Counted from the stretch's first letter, positions 26,552 to 41,958 are shown. The stretch: DNA of 52,500 nucleotides from Halocaridina rubra (GCA_037179515.1 JAXCGZ010002423.1:1-52500); one strand, 5' to 3'. Notes: generated by a model from the letters alone, not told the origin. Numbers and translations: made by a program.

Positions 26552-26985
26552 GGACAGAGAAAACAAAAGTCGTCCTGGACAGAGAAAACAAAAGTCGTCC
26601 TGGACAGAGAAAACAAAAGTCGTCCTAGACAGAGAAAACAAAAGTCGTCCTAGACAGAGGAAAGTAAAAGTCGTCCTAGACAGAGAAAGTAAAAGTCGTC
26701 CTAGACAGAGAAAAGTAAAAGTCGTCCTAGACAGAGGAAAGTAAAAGTCGTCCTAGACAGAGAAAGTACGAAAGTCGTCCTAGACAGAGGAAAGTAAAAG
26801 TCGTCCTAGACAGAGAGAACGAAAGTCGTCCTAGACAGAGAAAAGTAAAAGTCGTCCTAGACAGAAGAAAGTAAAAGTCGTCCTAGACAGAAGAAAGTAA
26901 AAGTCGTCCTAGACAGAGAAAGTAAAAGTCGTCCTAGACAGAGAGAACGAAAGTCGTCCTAGACAGAGGAATTAAAAGTCGTCCT
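26552..26985 (+). repeat. 25-bp minisatellite, 17 units
   Basis: Tandem units of the form GACAGAGAAAGTAAAAGTCGTCCTA with variants at the purine tract (AAAACA, GGAAAGT, GAGAACG). The GTCGTCCT core occurs 17 times. It ends at CCTATCCATTGG. Transcripts would carry a regularly spaced purine-rich motif. Confidence 0.95.
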
Positions 26986-27599
26986 ATCCATTGGTCTCTG
27001 AATAGTAATATAATATGAAAGTAAAACATGTTTTTTTCCAGGAGTAGTTTTTAAGGCTTAATTTTAAGACAAATCAATGCCCCAAGTAATGATAGGAATA
27101 GAACTTATGACGGTAGGGTCTTTTATAGAAATTACTGTTGATGTTATAGTCTATTGCATTTTACCTGTTTATACACGCTAATACTCTACTTAATTGTTTG
27201 CTAATGTTCTAAATGAGTCATGATCTTACTGTAATTAACTCAATTTTGCCTTTTAAAGAAACGAGAGAAGTAGATGAATTAATGTTTTGATTTAAACTGA
27301 CTTGTCGATCTTAATTAATGTTTAATATTAGTTTCACACTGGAATTATGTTGTTTAAATATAAGGATATGTTTGTATTTCAGATTTCCAACAAGGACATA
27401 GACCCTGCATGCTCTAGTTGTCTGTAAAGGTACTCTCTATATGTTATGTTTGTGTAATTTGTATAGGAATTCTTAGAAAATAGCTTAAATAATTCGGCCC
27501 CATTTCTATTGTAAACTAATGTTAGCTAGGATATGTCCAAGTGCTCCCGGAAAACTAGTCCATGCTTCGACTGAAATAAGAGATATTTCAGTTTTGGTT
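26986..27599 (+). other. Non-coding 3' internal region of LTR element
   Basis: AT-rich, no coding frame recognised, leading into the polypurine tract. Confidence 0.5.
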
Positions 27600-27607
27600 G
27601 GGAGGGA
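27600..27607 (+). other. Polypurine tract
   Basis: GGGAGGGA immediately precedes TGTCG of LTR3, the expected position for plus-strand priming. LTR2 has no such tract. Confidence 0.75.
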
Positions 27608-28380
27608 TGTCGTATGACTTCCTGAGCGGAAACGGTTGGTCGAGGGCACGGATATTTTATTACAATGTTTGTAGAAAGTGCCAAGGAAATATATGACCGG
27701 AACCGAGAGATTTAGGACCTGGCATCGAGAAGGGCAAGAAAGGACAGGAAGTTAGCCATTTCCTAAACCACAACACACATAAACTTGTGTTTCGTACGCA
27801 GGTACATACCCTGCAGAGATGCCCAATAACTCCTCCCCGGAAGTAGGTGGGATTCCACTTTGAACCTGGCGCTGATTAGCTAGGACTAGATCTGACTGAT
27901 TTCATTGGAGAATTGGATGTTAAGCCACGCCCTGCCCTGGGGGTATTTAAAGAGCCACCCAGGGCAGAGACGTTTAGTTAGCAGTTTGCCAGGGGCACGA
28001 ATAGATCATAGATTGTGATAGTCATAGGGTGGGGGCCATTGGGCCAATTGAGGCACAGGGGCATTGAGGCGTCGGATGTGTTGTACTCTAGAATAAATAT
28101 AAGTAAAGGATTCACTGCGTGTCCATTCTTACCTTGTACCCATCAGGTACAAATGTTCATTGCCTTGTAACCACGCTACCATAATTATAAACATATCTAC
28201 GTAGGAGGAAAAGCCCTACGGCAGTGGTGTCAGTAGAAGGGGATAATCATAAAAGCCCTACGTCAGTGGCGGCATACTGTGGAATAGTTATAACCACTAC
28301 GTCAGTGGTGACAAGCGGTGAGAAAACCCATTCATCTTATAAAGTGTGAGTTCAAGTGGAAGTCCAAAACTCATACGTCA
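27608..28380 (+). repeat. LTR3 (3' LTR)
   Basis: 773 bp. It is nearly identical to LTR1 except for one additional ~41-bp unit in U5 (near 28230-28275) that repeats the CCCTACGTCAGTGG motif. It ends ATACGTCA and is followed by the GTCA duplication. Confidence 0.88.
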
Positions 28381-28396
28381 GTCACATTAAAAAAAA
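28381..28396 (+). mobile_element. Right half of split poly(A) retroelement tail, with GTCA duplication
   Basis: GTCA (28381-28384) repeats the left flank and is followed by CATT and a poly(A) run, the expected continuation of the tail ending at 19367. Confidence 0.78.
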
Positions 28397-28464
28397 AAGA
28401 TTCAACAAACTGTTTTCCCACAGAATATACAACTGAGTCATTAGGATATTGCCCTTTGAAGCAG

Positions 28465-30006
<1,542 letters not shown>

Positions 30007-30629
30007 TACATTCTTAGTGATAATTATCAAGTGATAGGTCATCAAGATGGTGTTTTCGCTTTTGTTACACTTAAAAAGGTAAAGAAAATGATTGTATACA
30101 CTTTCATGACGAGTCGCAGTTACTCACAGTCAAAATTCCTCATGATAAAGTAATGCTGGCGTCACACATAGCCAAAACTCCCGACCCAACTCTTAAGACC
30201 GCTTCCGACGGAATCTTCGCTCAATCCTTGGAGATCCAGCAGATTTTTTAGCCGACAAGTGCATTCCTGTGCCTGTCGGAAGTGCGTCATACCTCCTCGT
30301 AAGCATTCCTATGGATCGTAATTGCAATCGTACGGAGTAGTTTGGACGCGTAATTTAACGTACGACTGATCATACGCAAACGTAAGTCTCATCATAGAAA
30401 ACGGGAAATTTAAATTTTTGACTATTACGACTGGGCCAACCATGCTCCCGACGCTCCCTACCCATCGTAGGGGAACGTACACGTTCGTAGGGGGTTGTTC
30501 ATTTTCATTATTTTATACTGAGAAGATATTAAGTTTAATATTTTACATTTAATAATGTAGTTATATTTGCCCTTACTTTCCCATTTATATAATGTTAGAA
30601 TTGATCCTAGTGAACAATAAATATGTGGA

Positions 30630-30805
<176 letters not shown>

Positions 30806-31143
30806 GATATTTGTGAAAGTATAACCCTGATTTATATATTTGGCACTTCAGCTACTTATATATATAAGTAAATATATGTTGGCCATGTATGTTAATATAT
30901 TTCATATATTTTGTTTGACACATTTATGGATTTGATTAATTCATATTTTGATATGAGGGAAACAATAAATGCACATCATATCAAGAACACAGTGAAAGAA
31001 ATGAGGAATTATATGAGACATTTACCTATAAAGAGCTTGATATATATTAAGAATGATTGTTATATTTGTACATAGAAAGCAGACAGGAAATGTTTTTTTT
31101 TCTTAATGCTCACTCCAAGAAACGTGTCTGTACATTAGCATCA

Positions 31144-31187
31144 AACAACAATAACAACAACAGCAACAACAACAACAACAACAATAA

Positions 31188-31231
<44 letters not shown>

Positions 31232-31253
31232 GAAGAAGAAGAAGAAGAAGAAT
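31144..31253. repeat. (AAC)n-(AAT)n-(AAG)n compound
   Basis: Three adjacent trinucleotide blocks differing only at the third base, within the TIR element. Confidence 0.95.
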
Positions 31254-31775
31254 ATCATGCTAAAACAATAAGAAATGTGGCAAGCGGACCAGGAAAACTG
31301 AACGCCCAGGACTGGGTTGTCAGAAATGAGACCACACATGACGCGCTGTCTTTTCGTACTGCGCTGCCAGATGTATAAGCGAATTTTTAAATTTTAAACG
31401 GTTCCAGACCCGGAGGACTGCGTACGCCGGGTAGGATCGATCCTCTGGATTGTACACAGGCGTACACCTTCTCCTACGCCCGCGTACTATCAAGAAGATC
31501 GATCTTATCCGTCGTACGCAGTCTTCTACGACTGATTTGGTCTTCTGAACCACGAAGATTATTGGGTGCAGCAGCCAATTATCGTAGGCCCTCCACGACG
31601 GTTCAGGACCCCCTCGATTTTTTTAAACTACGTAGGACCATTAGGATTCAGTCGTACGCGGACGAAAAATTACACCCGATTATCGTAATGACATCATTGC
31701 TGCCTGGAGGATTCCGTCTTTAGACGGTTTTAAGAGTCGGGTCGGGAATTTGGGCTATGTGTGACGCCAGCATTA

Positions 31776-32602
<827 letters not shown>

Positions 32603-32737
32603 CAGCAGTTGGAATACTAGCTCCAAAATAATAGTTAAATTCATAGGTCCTTTGGAAAGGGAGAAAGAAAGAGAAGAGAAGCAAAGCTTCAAAAAACATC
32701 TACGAAGGTTTAAATTGTTGATAAATTACTGCGTGAT

Positions 32738-32740
<3 letters not shown>

Positions 32741-32799
<59 letters not shown>
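32741..32799. repeat. (GA)n microsatellite
   Basis: 59 bp of GA repeat. Confidence 0.96.
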
Positions 32800-32801
<2 letters not shown>

Positions 32802-33227
32802 GCAAATAAGAACAAAAAACAAGCGGCACTTCAGCAGATTGGCCGTGCGTCTTGGATGTACAACTCGAATGAAACAGGGGAAAAAAAAAATTACGACCCA
32901 TCCGAGATTCTTAGAACGAGAACTTCGCCAGAGCAGGAGGAGGACTCGAAGTCTTGAGAACAAACAAAAGAAAAGACGTTGCACCCGATATTCAGGAAAA
33001 TACAATGATATTATTTTCTTCGTTCCGAAGTAATATATACGAAAAAATATTTTCGTTTTACAAAAACTTCATTAAAGCTCTTGTAATAACTTTCTTATTG
33101 TAAGGATCATAGAATAAATAATAAATTAAAAAGGTCTCGCATACATTAGCAAGATATAGATACTCTTATTGGGTATCATTATATTGTTTTCATTCCTCTT
33201 CTTTTTGTAGTGAAACTACATATAGAA
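32800..33227. other. Unrecognised intergenic sequence
   Basis: No gene recognised. Confidence 0.4.
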
Positions 33228-33438
33228 AATGATGCTATTTCGGGTCCTAACGGGACCCTTTCTCGGGCACAAGTGAATGTATAAAGTTACTTTATACATT
33301 CAATTGTGCTTGACAAGGAGTCCACTTGGAGCCCGAAGTGTAGCGTTGTTTTCTGTATTGTTCCACTGATGGGCTTCCTTGCCCCCCCCCCCATACACAC
33401 ATACTAAATGGAAATAAAAGTTTGTTTGTTTGTTTGTC
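33228..33438 (+). repeat. Hairpin-rich repeat end with (GTTT)n tail
   Basis: Contains a GGGTCC/GGACCC hairpin, then GAATGTATAAAGT paired with ACTTTATACATTC (about 33276-33303), and ends AATAAAAG followed by (TTTG)n. The layout suggests the 3' end of an unidentified retroelement on the plus strand. Its 5' limit is not visible. Confidence 0.45.
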
Positions 33439-33715
33439 CAGAGACTGTCATTTATTCCCATTTTATGGGACTCAGAAGAACGATCAGTAAATATAAGGCA
33501 GGACTTTGAAGTGACCTACTTAGAAAGTGGAGTCATTGTCAAGGGATCGGAGAGTCCCTCCAGTCCACATTTATAGAAGAGATTCTCAACACAACGTAGT
33601 TACACGTTAGGGAAAAATGGGGGGAAAAACGAAGTGTCTCATAAGGGTGAAAGGCAAAATATTTATATTGTGTGTTTGCATTATTACTGGATCGTCATCT
33701 CTTTGCCTGTTCTTT

Positions 33716-34890
33716 CAACCATCAACTGGTGATCTCTTGTCCTATCTTACTCATGTATGGTCATCTTCTCTGAGGAACTATGGGGAATCCTTTGTCGTCG
33801 CCCTTGATATCTCTAAGGCTTTTGACAGAGTCTGGCACAAGGCTCTGTTGGCCAAACTCCCTGCCTATGGCTTTACCCCTTCTTTCTGTTCTCTGATTTC
33901 CAGTTTTCTTACTGACCGTTCTATATCTGTAGTTGTTGATGGCGCGACATCTAGCCCTTTCTCTGTTTCCAGTGGTGTTCCACAGTGCTCTGTTCTTTAA
34001 CCTACTCTCTTCCTTCTCTTCATCAATGATCTTCTACAATCCCCATCTTCCTCTCTTCTTCATGCCTTTGCCGATGATTCTACCCTTCACTTTTCCTCTG
34101 CCTTTTCTTCTCAACCTTCATCTGTTACTCGTAATCAATCTCGTATCACTCTTTCTTCTACTCTTAACTCCGATTTGCAGAGAGTATCTGAATGGGGCAC
34201 TCAAAATTTAGTTAAATTCAATACCTCCAAGACAGTTTCTGGCTATCTCTTTATCTTCTTCTCCTCCTGATAACCCTATTGTCTTCGAAACTAATGAAAT
34301 TTACCCTCTTAACTCTATCAATATATAAGGAAACCATATAGCCTCTAACTTGTCTTGAAGGAATCACATAATCCAAATTTCTAAATCTTCATCCAAAAAA
34401 TTGGGGGTTTTGTTTCGTTTTCGTCATTACTTTTCCTCACTGCAGTTACTTAAACTTTACAAAGGTCTTATCAGCCCCTGCTTAGAATACTGCTCACACA
34501 TCTGGGGTGCTTCTTCCTTTACTTATCTTCTTGATAGGGTTGAATCTAAGGCAGTCAGACTCATTAATGATCCTTCTCTTACTTCTAACCTGGATTCTCT
34601 CTCTCTTCGCCGTAAGGTAACTTCCCTTTCGCTTTTCTATCGCTACTACTTCCATCGCTGCTCTGATGAGTTGGCGAGTTGCATCCCTCCTCCACTGCCG
34701 AGGCCGCGTAACACTCGCCAAGCGGCCTCATCTCACAGGTACTGCGTGGAGATTTGTAGCTCGCGGGTCGGTGCAGCGACTGCTTCTTCCCATCTACCTC
34801 CAGACTCTGGAACTCTCCTCCTCCTTCTGTTTTTCCTAGTTCTTATGACCTTTCATCCTTCAAAAAGCAGATCTATCGTCATCTCAGAGC
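33716..34890 (+). pseudogene. LINE D reverse transcriptase, frameshifted
   Basis: RT motifs are spread over several frames: VVALDISKAFDRVWH and SSGVPQCSVL in the first (to 34000, where a stop follows), FADDSTLHF in the next, then QLLKLYKGLISPCLEYCSHI and a C-terminal SSRVGAAT segment from 34401. At least two frameshifts and a stop occur. Cys replaces the usual Gly in VPQG. The endonuclease and the RT N-terminus are absent. The style, with a Pro- and Ser-rich C-terminus and poly(A) tail, fits Jockey-group LINEs. Confidence 0.85.
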
Positions 34891-35096
34891 CTAGTCCTCC
34901 ATATCTCTGGGTCCTCTTTACTTTGACTGTTTTTTCTGTCTGTCGTTTTCCTTTGTGTGACATTACCTCACCTCTGCCTTGTCCTTAACCTTTTTCTTTT
35001 CCTTCGTCTTGGTATTTTCTCGTGCCTGGGCCTTTGTTGATGAGGGCAGTTTCTGCCTGTCCCAGTGTCACACTCTTAAAAAAAAAAAAAAAAACT
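33716..35096 (+). mobile_element. Jockey-like poly(A) LINE remnant, family D
   Basis: 5'-truncated within the RT (first clear residues STGDLLSYLTH), continuing through the C-terminus and 3' UTR to a poly(A) run at 35079-35094. The final 3' UTR resembles the split tail at 19153-19367 and the fragment at 43487-43714. Confidence 0.85.
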
Positions 35097-35237
35097 GTTA
35101 TTTACTTACTGTTTATCATTCTTTGCCTTGCCCTTGGGCTGCTACTTTTCCTACTTCTCAATGTTTTCTTGGTGTCCGGGCTCAATGAGGTCACCCGAGG
35201 GTCAAAAGTTTTTCATGAATAATATTGTGTGGGTGTG

Positions 35238-35348
<111 letters not shown>

Positions 35349-35579
35349 AAAGTGAAAGAGAAAGCGAAAACACCAATATCTTTATCCATTTAAATGAAGA
35401 AATTATTAAATAATAGAGTATTACCCACAACAGTGAGGAATAACACAGGAAAAAAAAGATAATATAAATATGAAAATAAAGAGAAAGAGGAAACCTTTGT
35501 TGTAAGGAAAGGTGTGATTGGAACCATTGCTTGTTTTCAGCAATTGATGTCGTCTTTTGTCTTCTAGTAATTGGAGGAA

Positions 35580-35689
<110 letters not shown>

Positions 35690-35992
35690 TTTTTTGGTCT
35701 GAATCTTTGTTCCAGGAAATTCTCTCCAATGTATCCACCCCAGTTGAACAAGGTTTTGCACTTTGTTCGTTGTAATTCGTTATGTACTGTTCCCTTTAAT
35801 ACCTTTTCTTCGTTAGGTAATGTATTTATATATATGCATGCTCCGTGATACAGTTAGCTCACACAGAATCGTGATGAACGAAAGAAGAATATTAAGTGAG
35901 TGTGATTACCTAACTGTGATTACCTAATTGTGTTTACGGGAAAGAGCCCAAAGCTCGTATCTTCCCGTCTCCTCATCGGTTCCATTTTATAC

Positions 35993-38258
35993 TTAGTGAT
36001 ACTTATCATACCTGTCCTTAAAACTATGGATTGAGATAGCATTAACTACCTCCTCGCTTAGCCAATTCCAATTATCAACTACTCTTACACTGAAAAAGTA
36101 TTTCCTTACATCCTGCAAAGAAGTTTTCTTACGAAGCTTCAAACTATGACCTCTAGTTCTAGAGCCTGCCATATCAAAATATCGATCCCTATCCACTCTA
36201 TCATAACCATGAAGGAATTTAAAGACTTGTCACCATATCCCCCCTCACTCTTCTAGCTTCGAGTGATGGTAAGTCTAATTCCTTCAGCCTCTCATCATAA
36301 CTGAGATTGCGTATTTCTGGCACCAGTTTCGTGGCATGTCTTTGAACTTTTTCAAGCTTAGCTATGTGCTTTTTCAAGTGCGGATTCCAAAAGGGGGCTG
36401 CATATTCGAGTTTTGGCCTCACATAGGTTACATAAATATTTCTGAACATTTCCTTGTCCATGTGCCTGAAGGCTACCCTTACATTTGATAAGAATGCATA
36501 TGCTGCCCTTACTATGCCATTTATATGTTTTTCTGGAGACAAATCTGCCTGTATGTTTACTCCTAGATCTCTCTCATTTTCTGTCTCTTGAAGTTGTACT
36601 CCAGCCACCGAGTAGTCAAGCTTGGGCCTTCTTGCACTTGTACCCATTCTCATTACCTTACATTTTGAAGTATTGAATTTCATTAGCCACTTTTCTGACC
36701 ACTCATGCAGATTATTTAGATCCTCCTGAAGTTCTCTACCATTGTTCTCGTTTTTTACTTTCTTCACAATCTTTGCATCATCTGCAAACATATTCATGAA
36801 TTAATTTACAGACTCTGGTAGGTCATTTACATATACAAGGAACAAAAGTGGCCCTAAAACTGAATCCTGTGGAACTCCACTACTAACTCTTCTCCATTCA
36901 GACACTGAGTGTCTTACTCTAACCCTCTGTTCCCTTCCTTCTAAGTAAGTTTTTATCCATTCCAAAACATTTCCACCTATTCTAGCCATTGATTGCAGCT
37001 TCCTAATAAGTCTCCCATGTGGAACAGTGTCAAACGCTTTCTGGAAGTCTAGGAATATGCAATCTGCCCAGCCCTCTCTTTCCTGTAAGATTTGGCTTAC
37101 CTCATCATAAAATTCTAATAAGCTTGTTACTGTTGATCTACCTTCTCTGAAGCCATGTTGCCTCACTGACAAAAAGTTGAAGGATTCCAAGTGAAGAGAG
37201 ATATATTTCCTTAGTAGTTTCTCCATAACTTTGAAAACTATGCTGGTCAAGGAAACTGGTCTATAGTTCAGAGCCGTATCCCTCCTCCCTTTTTTGAAGA
37301 TAGGTATCACATTTGCTTGTTTCCAGCATCTTGGAATCTCCCCCGACTCCAGTGACTCCTTAAATATGATACTTAGTGCCACTGATATTGTGTTTGCGCA
37401 TTTTTTAAGCACATGAGGGGATATGTTATCAGCACCTGTAGCTTTATGAACATCTAAATCCATCAGCACTTTGCATACCTCTGTGGCTGAAAGGTTGATG
37501 TTCTCTAATACCGGCCCTTGAGCTTTTATCACTGCAATCTGAGGGGGTGGGGTATTTTCTACTGTAAATACTGACTGTAACTCCTTGTTCAATTCTTTGC
37601 AGATCTCTTCATCCGTCTCAGTGATGCTTCCATCCGCTCTCTTTAGCCTTAAAACCTGTTCTTTTACCTTCAGTTTTCCTCTGATAAAGCTGTGGAAAAG
37701 CTTGGGATTTTCTTTAGCCTTCCTGGTGATGTCCCTCTCATAGTCTCTCTCTGCCTCTCTCCTTTTACTTAGGTAGTCATTTCTTGCTCTTTTGTAGGTT
37801 TGCCAGGCATTTATGTTTTTTCTCCTATACCTTTTCCAGCATTTCTCTCTCCACTCCTTAGCTCTTTTACACCCATTATCGAACCATTTCTCTCTGGCAT
37901 GAATTACACCTACTTTGGTGACAGATATGCAGCAATCTACTATCTTCCCATATTTCTCACAAAAGATGTCATACATTTCTTGTACAGCTTTGTTGTAAAA
38001 TAAGGTTCTCCAGTCAATAACTGCAAAAAGCTCATTCATTTTGATGTAATCTCCTTTCGAATAGTTCCTCCTCATGTCCTCAGTGCCTCTACTCTCAAGA
38101 AGAATATCTTCAATGATATACTCCATCAACAACACACAGTGGTCACTCTTTCCAATTGGTGGTTCATACTCAATTTTTTCAATATCCAACACATTATCTG
38201 TGAACACTAGATCAAGTAGTGATGGCTCATCCCCACCCCTGGCCCTTGTTGGTTCCAT
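35993..38258 (-). pseudogene. LINE A endonuclease end and RT (copy 5)
   Basis: The minus frame from 38258 covers the nuclease end (LLDLVFTDN, GKSDHC), linker, [23 protein letters not shown] and [12 protein letters not shown], where Asp replaces the usual Gly. A stop near 36799 (TAA just before the FADDAK region) and an extra base near 36226 break the frame, giving open pieces 36801-38258, 36219-36797 and 35993-36196. All domains of a CR1-like ORF2 can be followed in order. Confidence 0.9.
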
Positions 38259-38345
38259 TACATGTTGGTGTAGGAAATTCCCTTGTACGCAATCTAAGAA
38301 TCTTGCCCCGAATGAGTCCTCACCACTGTGTGGGTCAAGATTTAT

Positions 38346-38813
38346 CCAATCTATCTATTTATGATTAAAGTCTCCCATAATCAAAATCCTACATTTTTTT
38401 TCCCGTGCCATGTTAACAACTGAGTTTATGACTTCAATAGTACCTATATGACTTTCCTCATAAACTTCAAGCCTATTTTGGTTCCTTGGTGGGTTGTATA
38501 CAACAGTTATTATAATGCTCTCTGACCCAGTATTTATGCGAGCAACAAGAAATTCCTTGAACTCACTTTCTATAGCCAAGTTTATTTCTTCGACTTGAAT
38601 CCTTTCACTTATGAGCAGTGCTATCCCTCCATCAGTCCTTTCAGATATTTCAACCCTTAGTATTCTGAAGCCCTTAGGAAAAACTGCGACACTGTTTATG
38701 TCTTCACTCAACTTAGTCTCTGTAATTGCTACTATATCTGCCTTACTGTTGTGAATCCTATCTTTTAATTCTACTGCCTTACCAGCTAATCCATCAGCAT
38801 TTGTGTATAACAA
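38346..38813 (-). pseudogene. LINE A endonuclease N-terminal part (copy 5)
   Basis: Encodes the start of the apurinic-like endonuclease: LLYTNADGLAGKAVEL, DIVAITETKL, GGIALLI, IITVVYNPPR and ILIMGDFNHK. A stop follows FNHK where copy 1 has Glu. The frame appears to stay open upstream of 38813 toward 38950, with a charged segment that may be the ORF2 N-terminus. ORF1 is not seen. Confidence 0.88.
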
Positions 38814-38951
38814 TCTTAATGAGGCCCCATCCCCTGATCTTCTGTCATTATCTTCTTTATCTCCCCTTTGTCTGGAAGAACTCTGTAATGAAAATTTTTC
38901 TTCTCTTCTTCATTTCTTTCATCATTTAACCTTCTTGCCTCTTGCAACAAG

Positions 38952-38952
<1 letters not shown>

Positions 38953-39047
<95 letters not shown>
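38953..39047. repeat. (GT)n microsatellite between two LINE A copies
   Basis: GT run with one GAG interruption. Its left edge is the 5' end of copy 5 and its right edge the 3' end of copy 6. Confidence 0.96.
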
Positions 39048-39048
<1 letters not shown>

Positions 39049-40473
39049 ATTACCTAATTGTGATTACCTAATTGTGTTTACGGGAAAGAGCCCAAAGCTC
39101 GTATCTTCCCGTCTCCTGATCGGTTCCATTTTAGACTTAGTGATACTTATCGTACCTGTCCTTAAAGCTATGGATTGAGATAGCATTAACTACCTCCTCG
39201 CTTAGCGAATTCCAATTATCAACTACTCTTACACTGAAAAAGTATTTCCTTACATCCTGCAAAGAAGTTTTCTTACGAAGCTTCAAACTATGACCTCTAG
39301 TTCTAGAACCAGCCATATCGAAATATCGATCCCTATCCACTCTATCATAACCATGAAGGAATTTAAAGACTGTCACCATATCCCCCCTTACTCTTCTAGC
39401 TTTGAGTGATGGCAAGTCTAATTCCCTCAGCCTCTCATCATAACCGAGATTGCGTATTTCTGGCACCAGTTTCGTGGCATGTCTTTGAACTTTTTCAAGC
39501 TTAGCTATGTGCTTTTTCAAGTGCGGATTCCAAAAGGGGGCTCCATATTCGAGTTTTGGCCTCACATAGGTTACATAAATATTTCTGAACATTTCCTTGT
39601 CCATGTGCCTGAAGGCTACCCTTACATTTGATAAGAATGCATATGCTGCCCTTACTACGCCATTTATATGTATTTCTGGAGACAAATCTGCCAGTATGTT
39701 TACTCCTAGATCTCTCTCATTTTCTGTCTCTTGAAGTTGTACTCCAGCCACCGAGTAGTCAAGCTTGGGCCTTCTTGCACTTGTACCCATTCTCATTACC
39801 TTACATTTTGAGGTATTGAATTTCATTAACCACTTTTCTGACCACTCATGCAAATTATTTAGATCCTCCTGAAGTTCTCTACCATTGTTCTCGTTTTTTA
39901 CTTTCTTCACAATCTTTGCATCATCTGCAAACATATTCATGAATTAATTTACAGACTCTGGTAGGTCATTTACATATACAAGGAACAAAAGTGGCCCTAA
40001 AACTGAACCCTGTGGAACTCCACTACTAACTCTTCTCCATTCAGACACTGAGTGTCTTACTCTAACCCTCTGTTCCCTTCCTTCTAAGTAAGTTTTTATC
40101 CATTCCAAGACATTTCCACCTATTCTAGCCATTGATTGCAGCTTCCTAATAAGTCTCCCATGTGGAACAGTGTCAAACGCTTTCTGGAAGTCTAGGAATA
40201 TGCAATCTGCCCAGCCCTCTCTTTCCTGTAAGATTTGGCTTACCTCATCATAAAATTCTAATAAGTTTGTTACTGTTGATCTTCCTTCTCTGAAGTCATG
40301 TTGCCTCACTGACAAAAAGTTGAAGGATTCCAAGTGAAGAGAGATATGTTTCCTTAGTAGTTTCTCCATAACTTTGCAAACTATGCTGGTCAAGGAAACT
40401 GGTCTATAGTTCAGAGCCGTATCCCTGCTTCCCTTTTTGAAGATAGGTATCACATTTGCTTGTTTCCAGCATC
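39048..40473 (-). mobile_element. LINE A copy 6
   Basis: Minus-strand 3' half of family A, ending upstream at GATGCTGG and joined head-to-head to an inverted family A segment (copy 7). The 3' end is set in a (GT)n array. Confidence 0.92.
39137..40453 (-). pseudogene. LINE A RT (copy 6)
   Basis: From VIPIFKKG through [37 protein letters not shown] and FADDAK to the natural end. One TAA near 39943, at the same position as in copy 5, splits it. Sharing that stop suggests copies 5 and 6 come from the same source lineage. Confidence 0.9.
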
Positions 40474-40834
40474 AAATGTGATACCTATCTTCAAAAAGGG
40501 AAGGAGGGATACGGCTCTGAACTATAGACCAGTTTCCTTGACCAGCATAGTTTGCAAAGTTATGGAGAAACTACTAAGGAAACATATCTCTCTTCACTTG
40601 GAATCCTTCAACTTTTTGTCAGTGAGGCAACATAGCTTCAGAGAAGGAAGATCAACAGTAACAAACTTATTAGAATTTTATGATGAGGTAAGCCAAATCT
40701 TACAGGAAAGAGAGGGCTGGGCAGATTGCATATTCCTAGACTTCCAGAAAGCGTTTGACACTGTTCCACATGGGAGACTTATTAGGAAGCTGCAATCAAT
40801 GGCTAGAATAGGTGGAAATGTCTTGGAATGGATA

Positions 40835-40840
<6 letters not shown>
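40091..40840. repeat. Long palindrome of LINE A sequence
   Basis: Arms of 367 bp (40091-40457 and 40474-40840) are inverted copies of the same RT segment, separated by 16 bp. The arms differ at a few bases (for example a codon giving Asp in one arm and Ser in the other where other copies have Gly), so they were copied separately or have since diverged. Confidence 0.88.
40474..40840 (+). mobile_element. LINE A copy 7, inverted segment
   Basis: Plus-strand RT segment from the VIPIFKKG region to WIKT, in frame without stops. It ends abruptly at a (GT)n array. No 3' tail is present, so it is not an independent normal insertion. It fits an inverted 5' segment made with copy 6. Confidence 0.88.

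Positions 40841-40907
<67 letters not shown>
40841..40907. repeat. (GT)n microsatellite
   Basis: 67 bp of GT repeat on the far side of the copy 6/7 insertion. Confidence 0.96.
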
Positions 40908-40916
<9 letters not shown>

Positions 40917-41159
40917 GATGAATGTCTACTGTCTATGGGCTGAAAGAATTGTAGTATTCGCTAGCTGAATGCAAAAATATGTAACGTCATATATACCTAC
41001 CACAGATGGGCGACATAAACTCAATACACCTTACTGTACGTACCAATACAGCAATCGACACGTACAAGTAAGTAAAACAATAAAGATACATGAATGAAAG
41101 AGAAAAAAGATAAATGATATGCAATAGCAAAAGAATATATAAGGGCATCACCCGTAACA
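40908..41159. other. Unrecognised spacer
   Basis: No gene or repeat recognised. Confidence 0.4.
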
Positions 41160-41579
41160 TAATGATCATGATGACAACAACAACATGATCATGATAATAA
41201 TAATTACAACAACATCAACAATAACAACAACAACAACAACAACAACACCAATGATCATGAGGACAACAACAACAACATGATGATAATATTAATGACACCA
41301 CCACTACCACTGCTACTACTACTACAGCTACTACTACAAACCACTACCGCCACCACCACCATCACCACCACCACTACTACCACTATTAATACTACTGCTG
41401 CTACTACTATAAAACAATAATGAAGAAGATGATAATAATAATCATGATGACAACAACAACATGATGATGATAATAATAACAACAATAACAACACCACCAC
41501 CATCAATGATCATGATGACAACAACAAAAACAACATCATGATGATAATAATGACACCACCACCACCACCACTACTACAC

Positions 41580-41629
<50 letters not shown>

Positions 41630-41859
41630 GCTACAAACCACCACCACCACCACTACTAGTGCTACTACTACAGCTACTACCAAAAACAATACTGAGGATG
41701 ATGATAATAATGATTATGATGACAACAACAACAACATGATGATGATAAAAATGACAACAACAACAACAACAACACCAATGATCATGATAACAACAACAAC
41801 AACAACATGATGATGATAATAATGACACCACCACCACCACCACCACCCCCAACTGCAGC

Positions 41860-41958
<99 letters not shown>

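Larger units (their letters stand above)
35902..38952 (-). mobile_element. LINE A copy 5, the longest copy
   Basis: Minus-strand copy with endonuclease, RT and 3' tandem tail, uninterrupted by other elements. It serves here as the reference for family A. The upstream end joins a (GT)n array at 38953, and the 3' flank begins ACACTCACTT. Confidence 0.92.

Noticed and set aside
34660..34730. Hammerhead-like CTGATGAG in LINE D
   Set aside because: It lies in RT coding sequence and no matching GAAA core or stems follow at the right spacing. No convincing hammerhead was seen in the PLE ends either.
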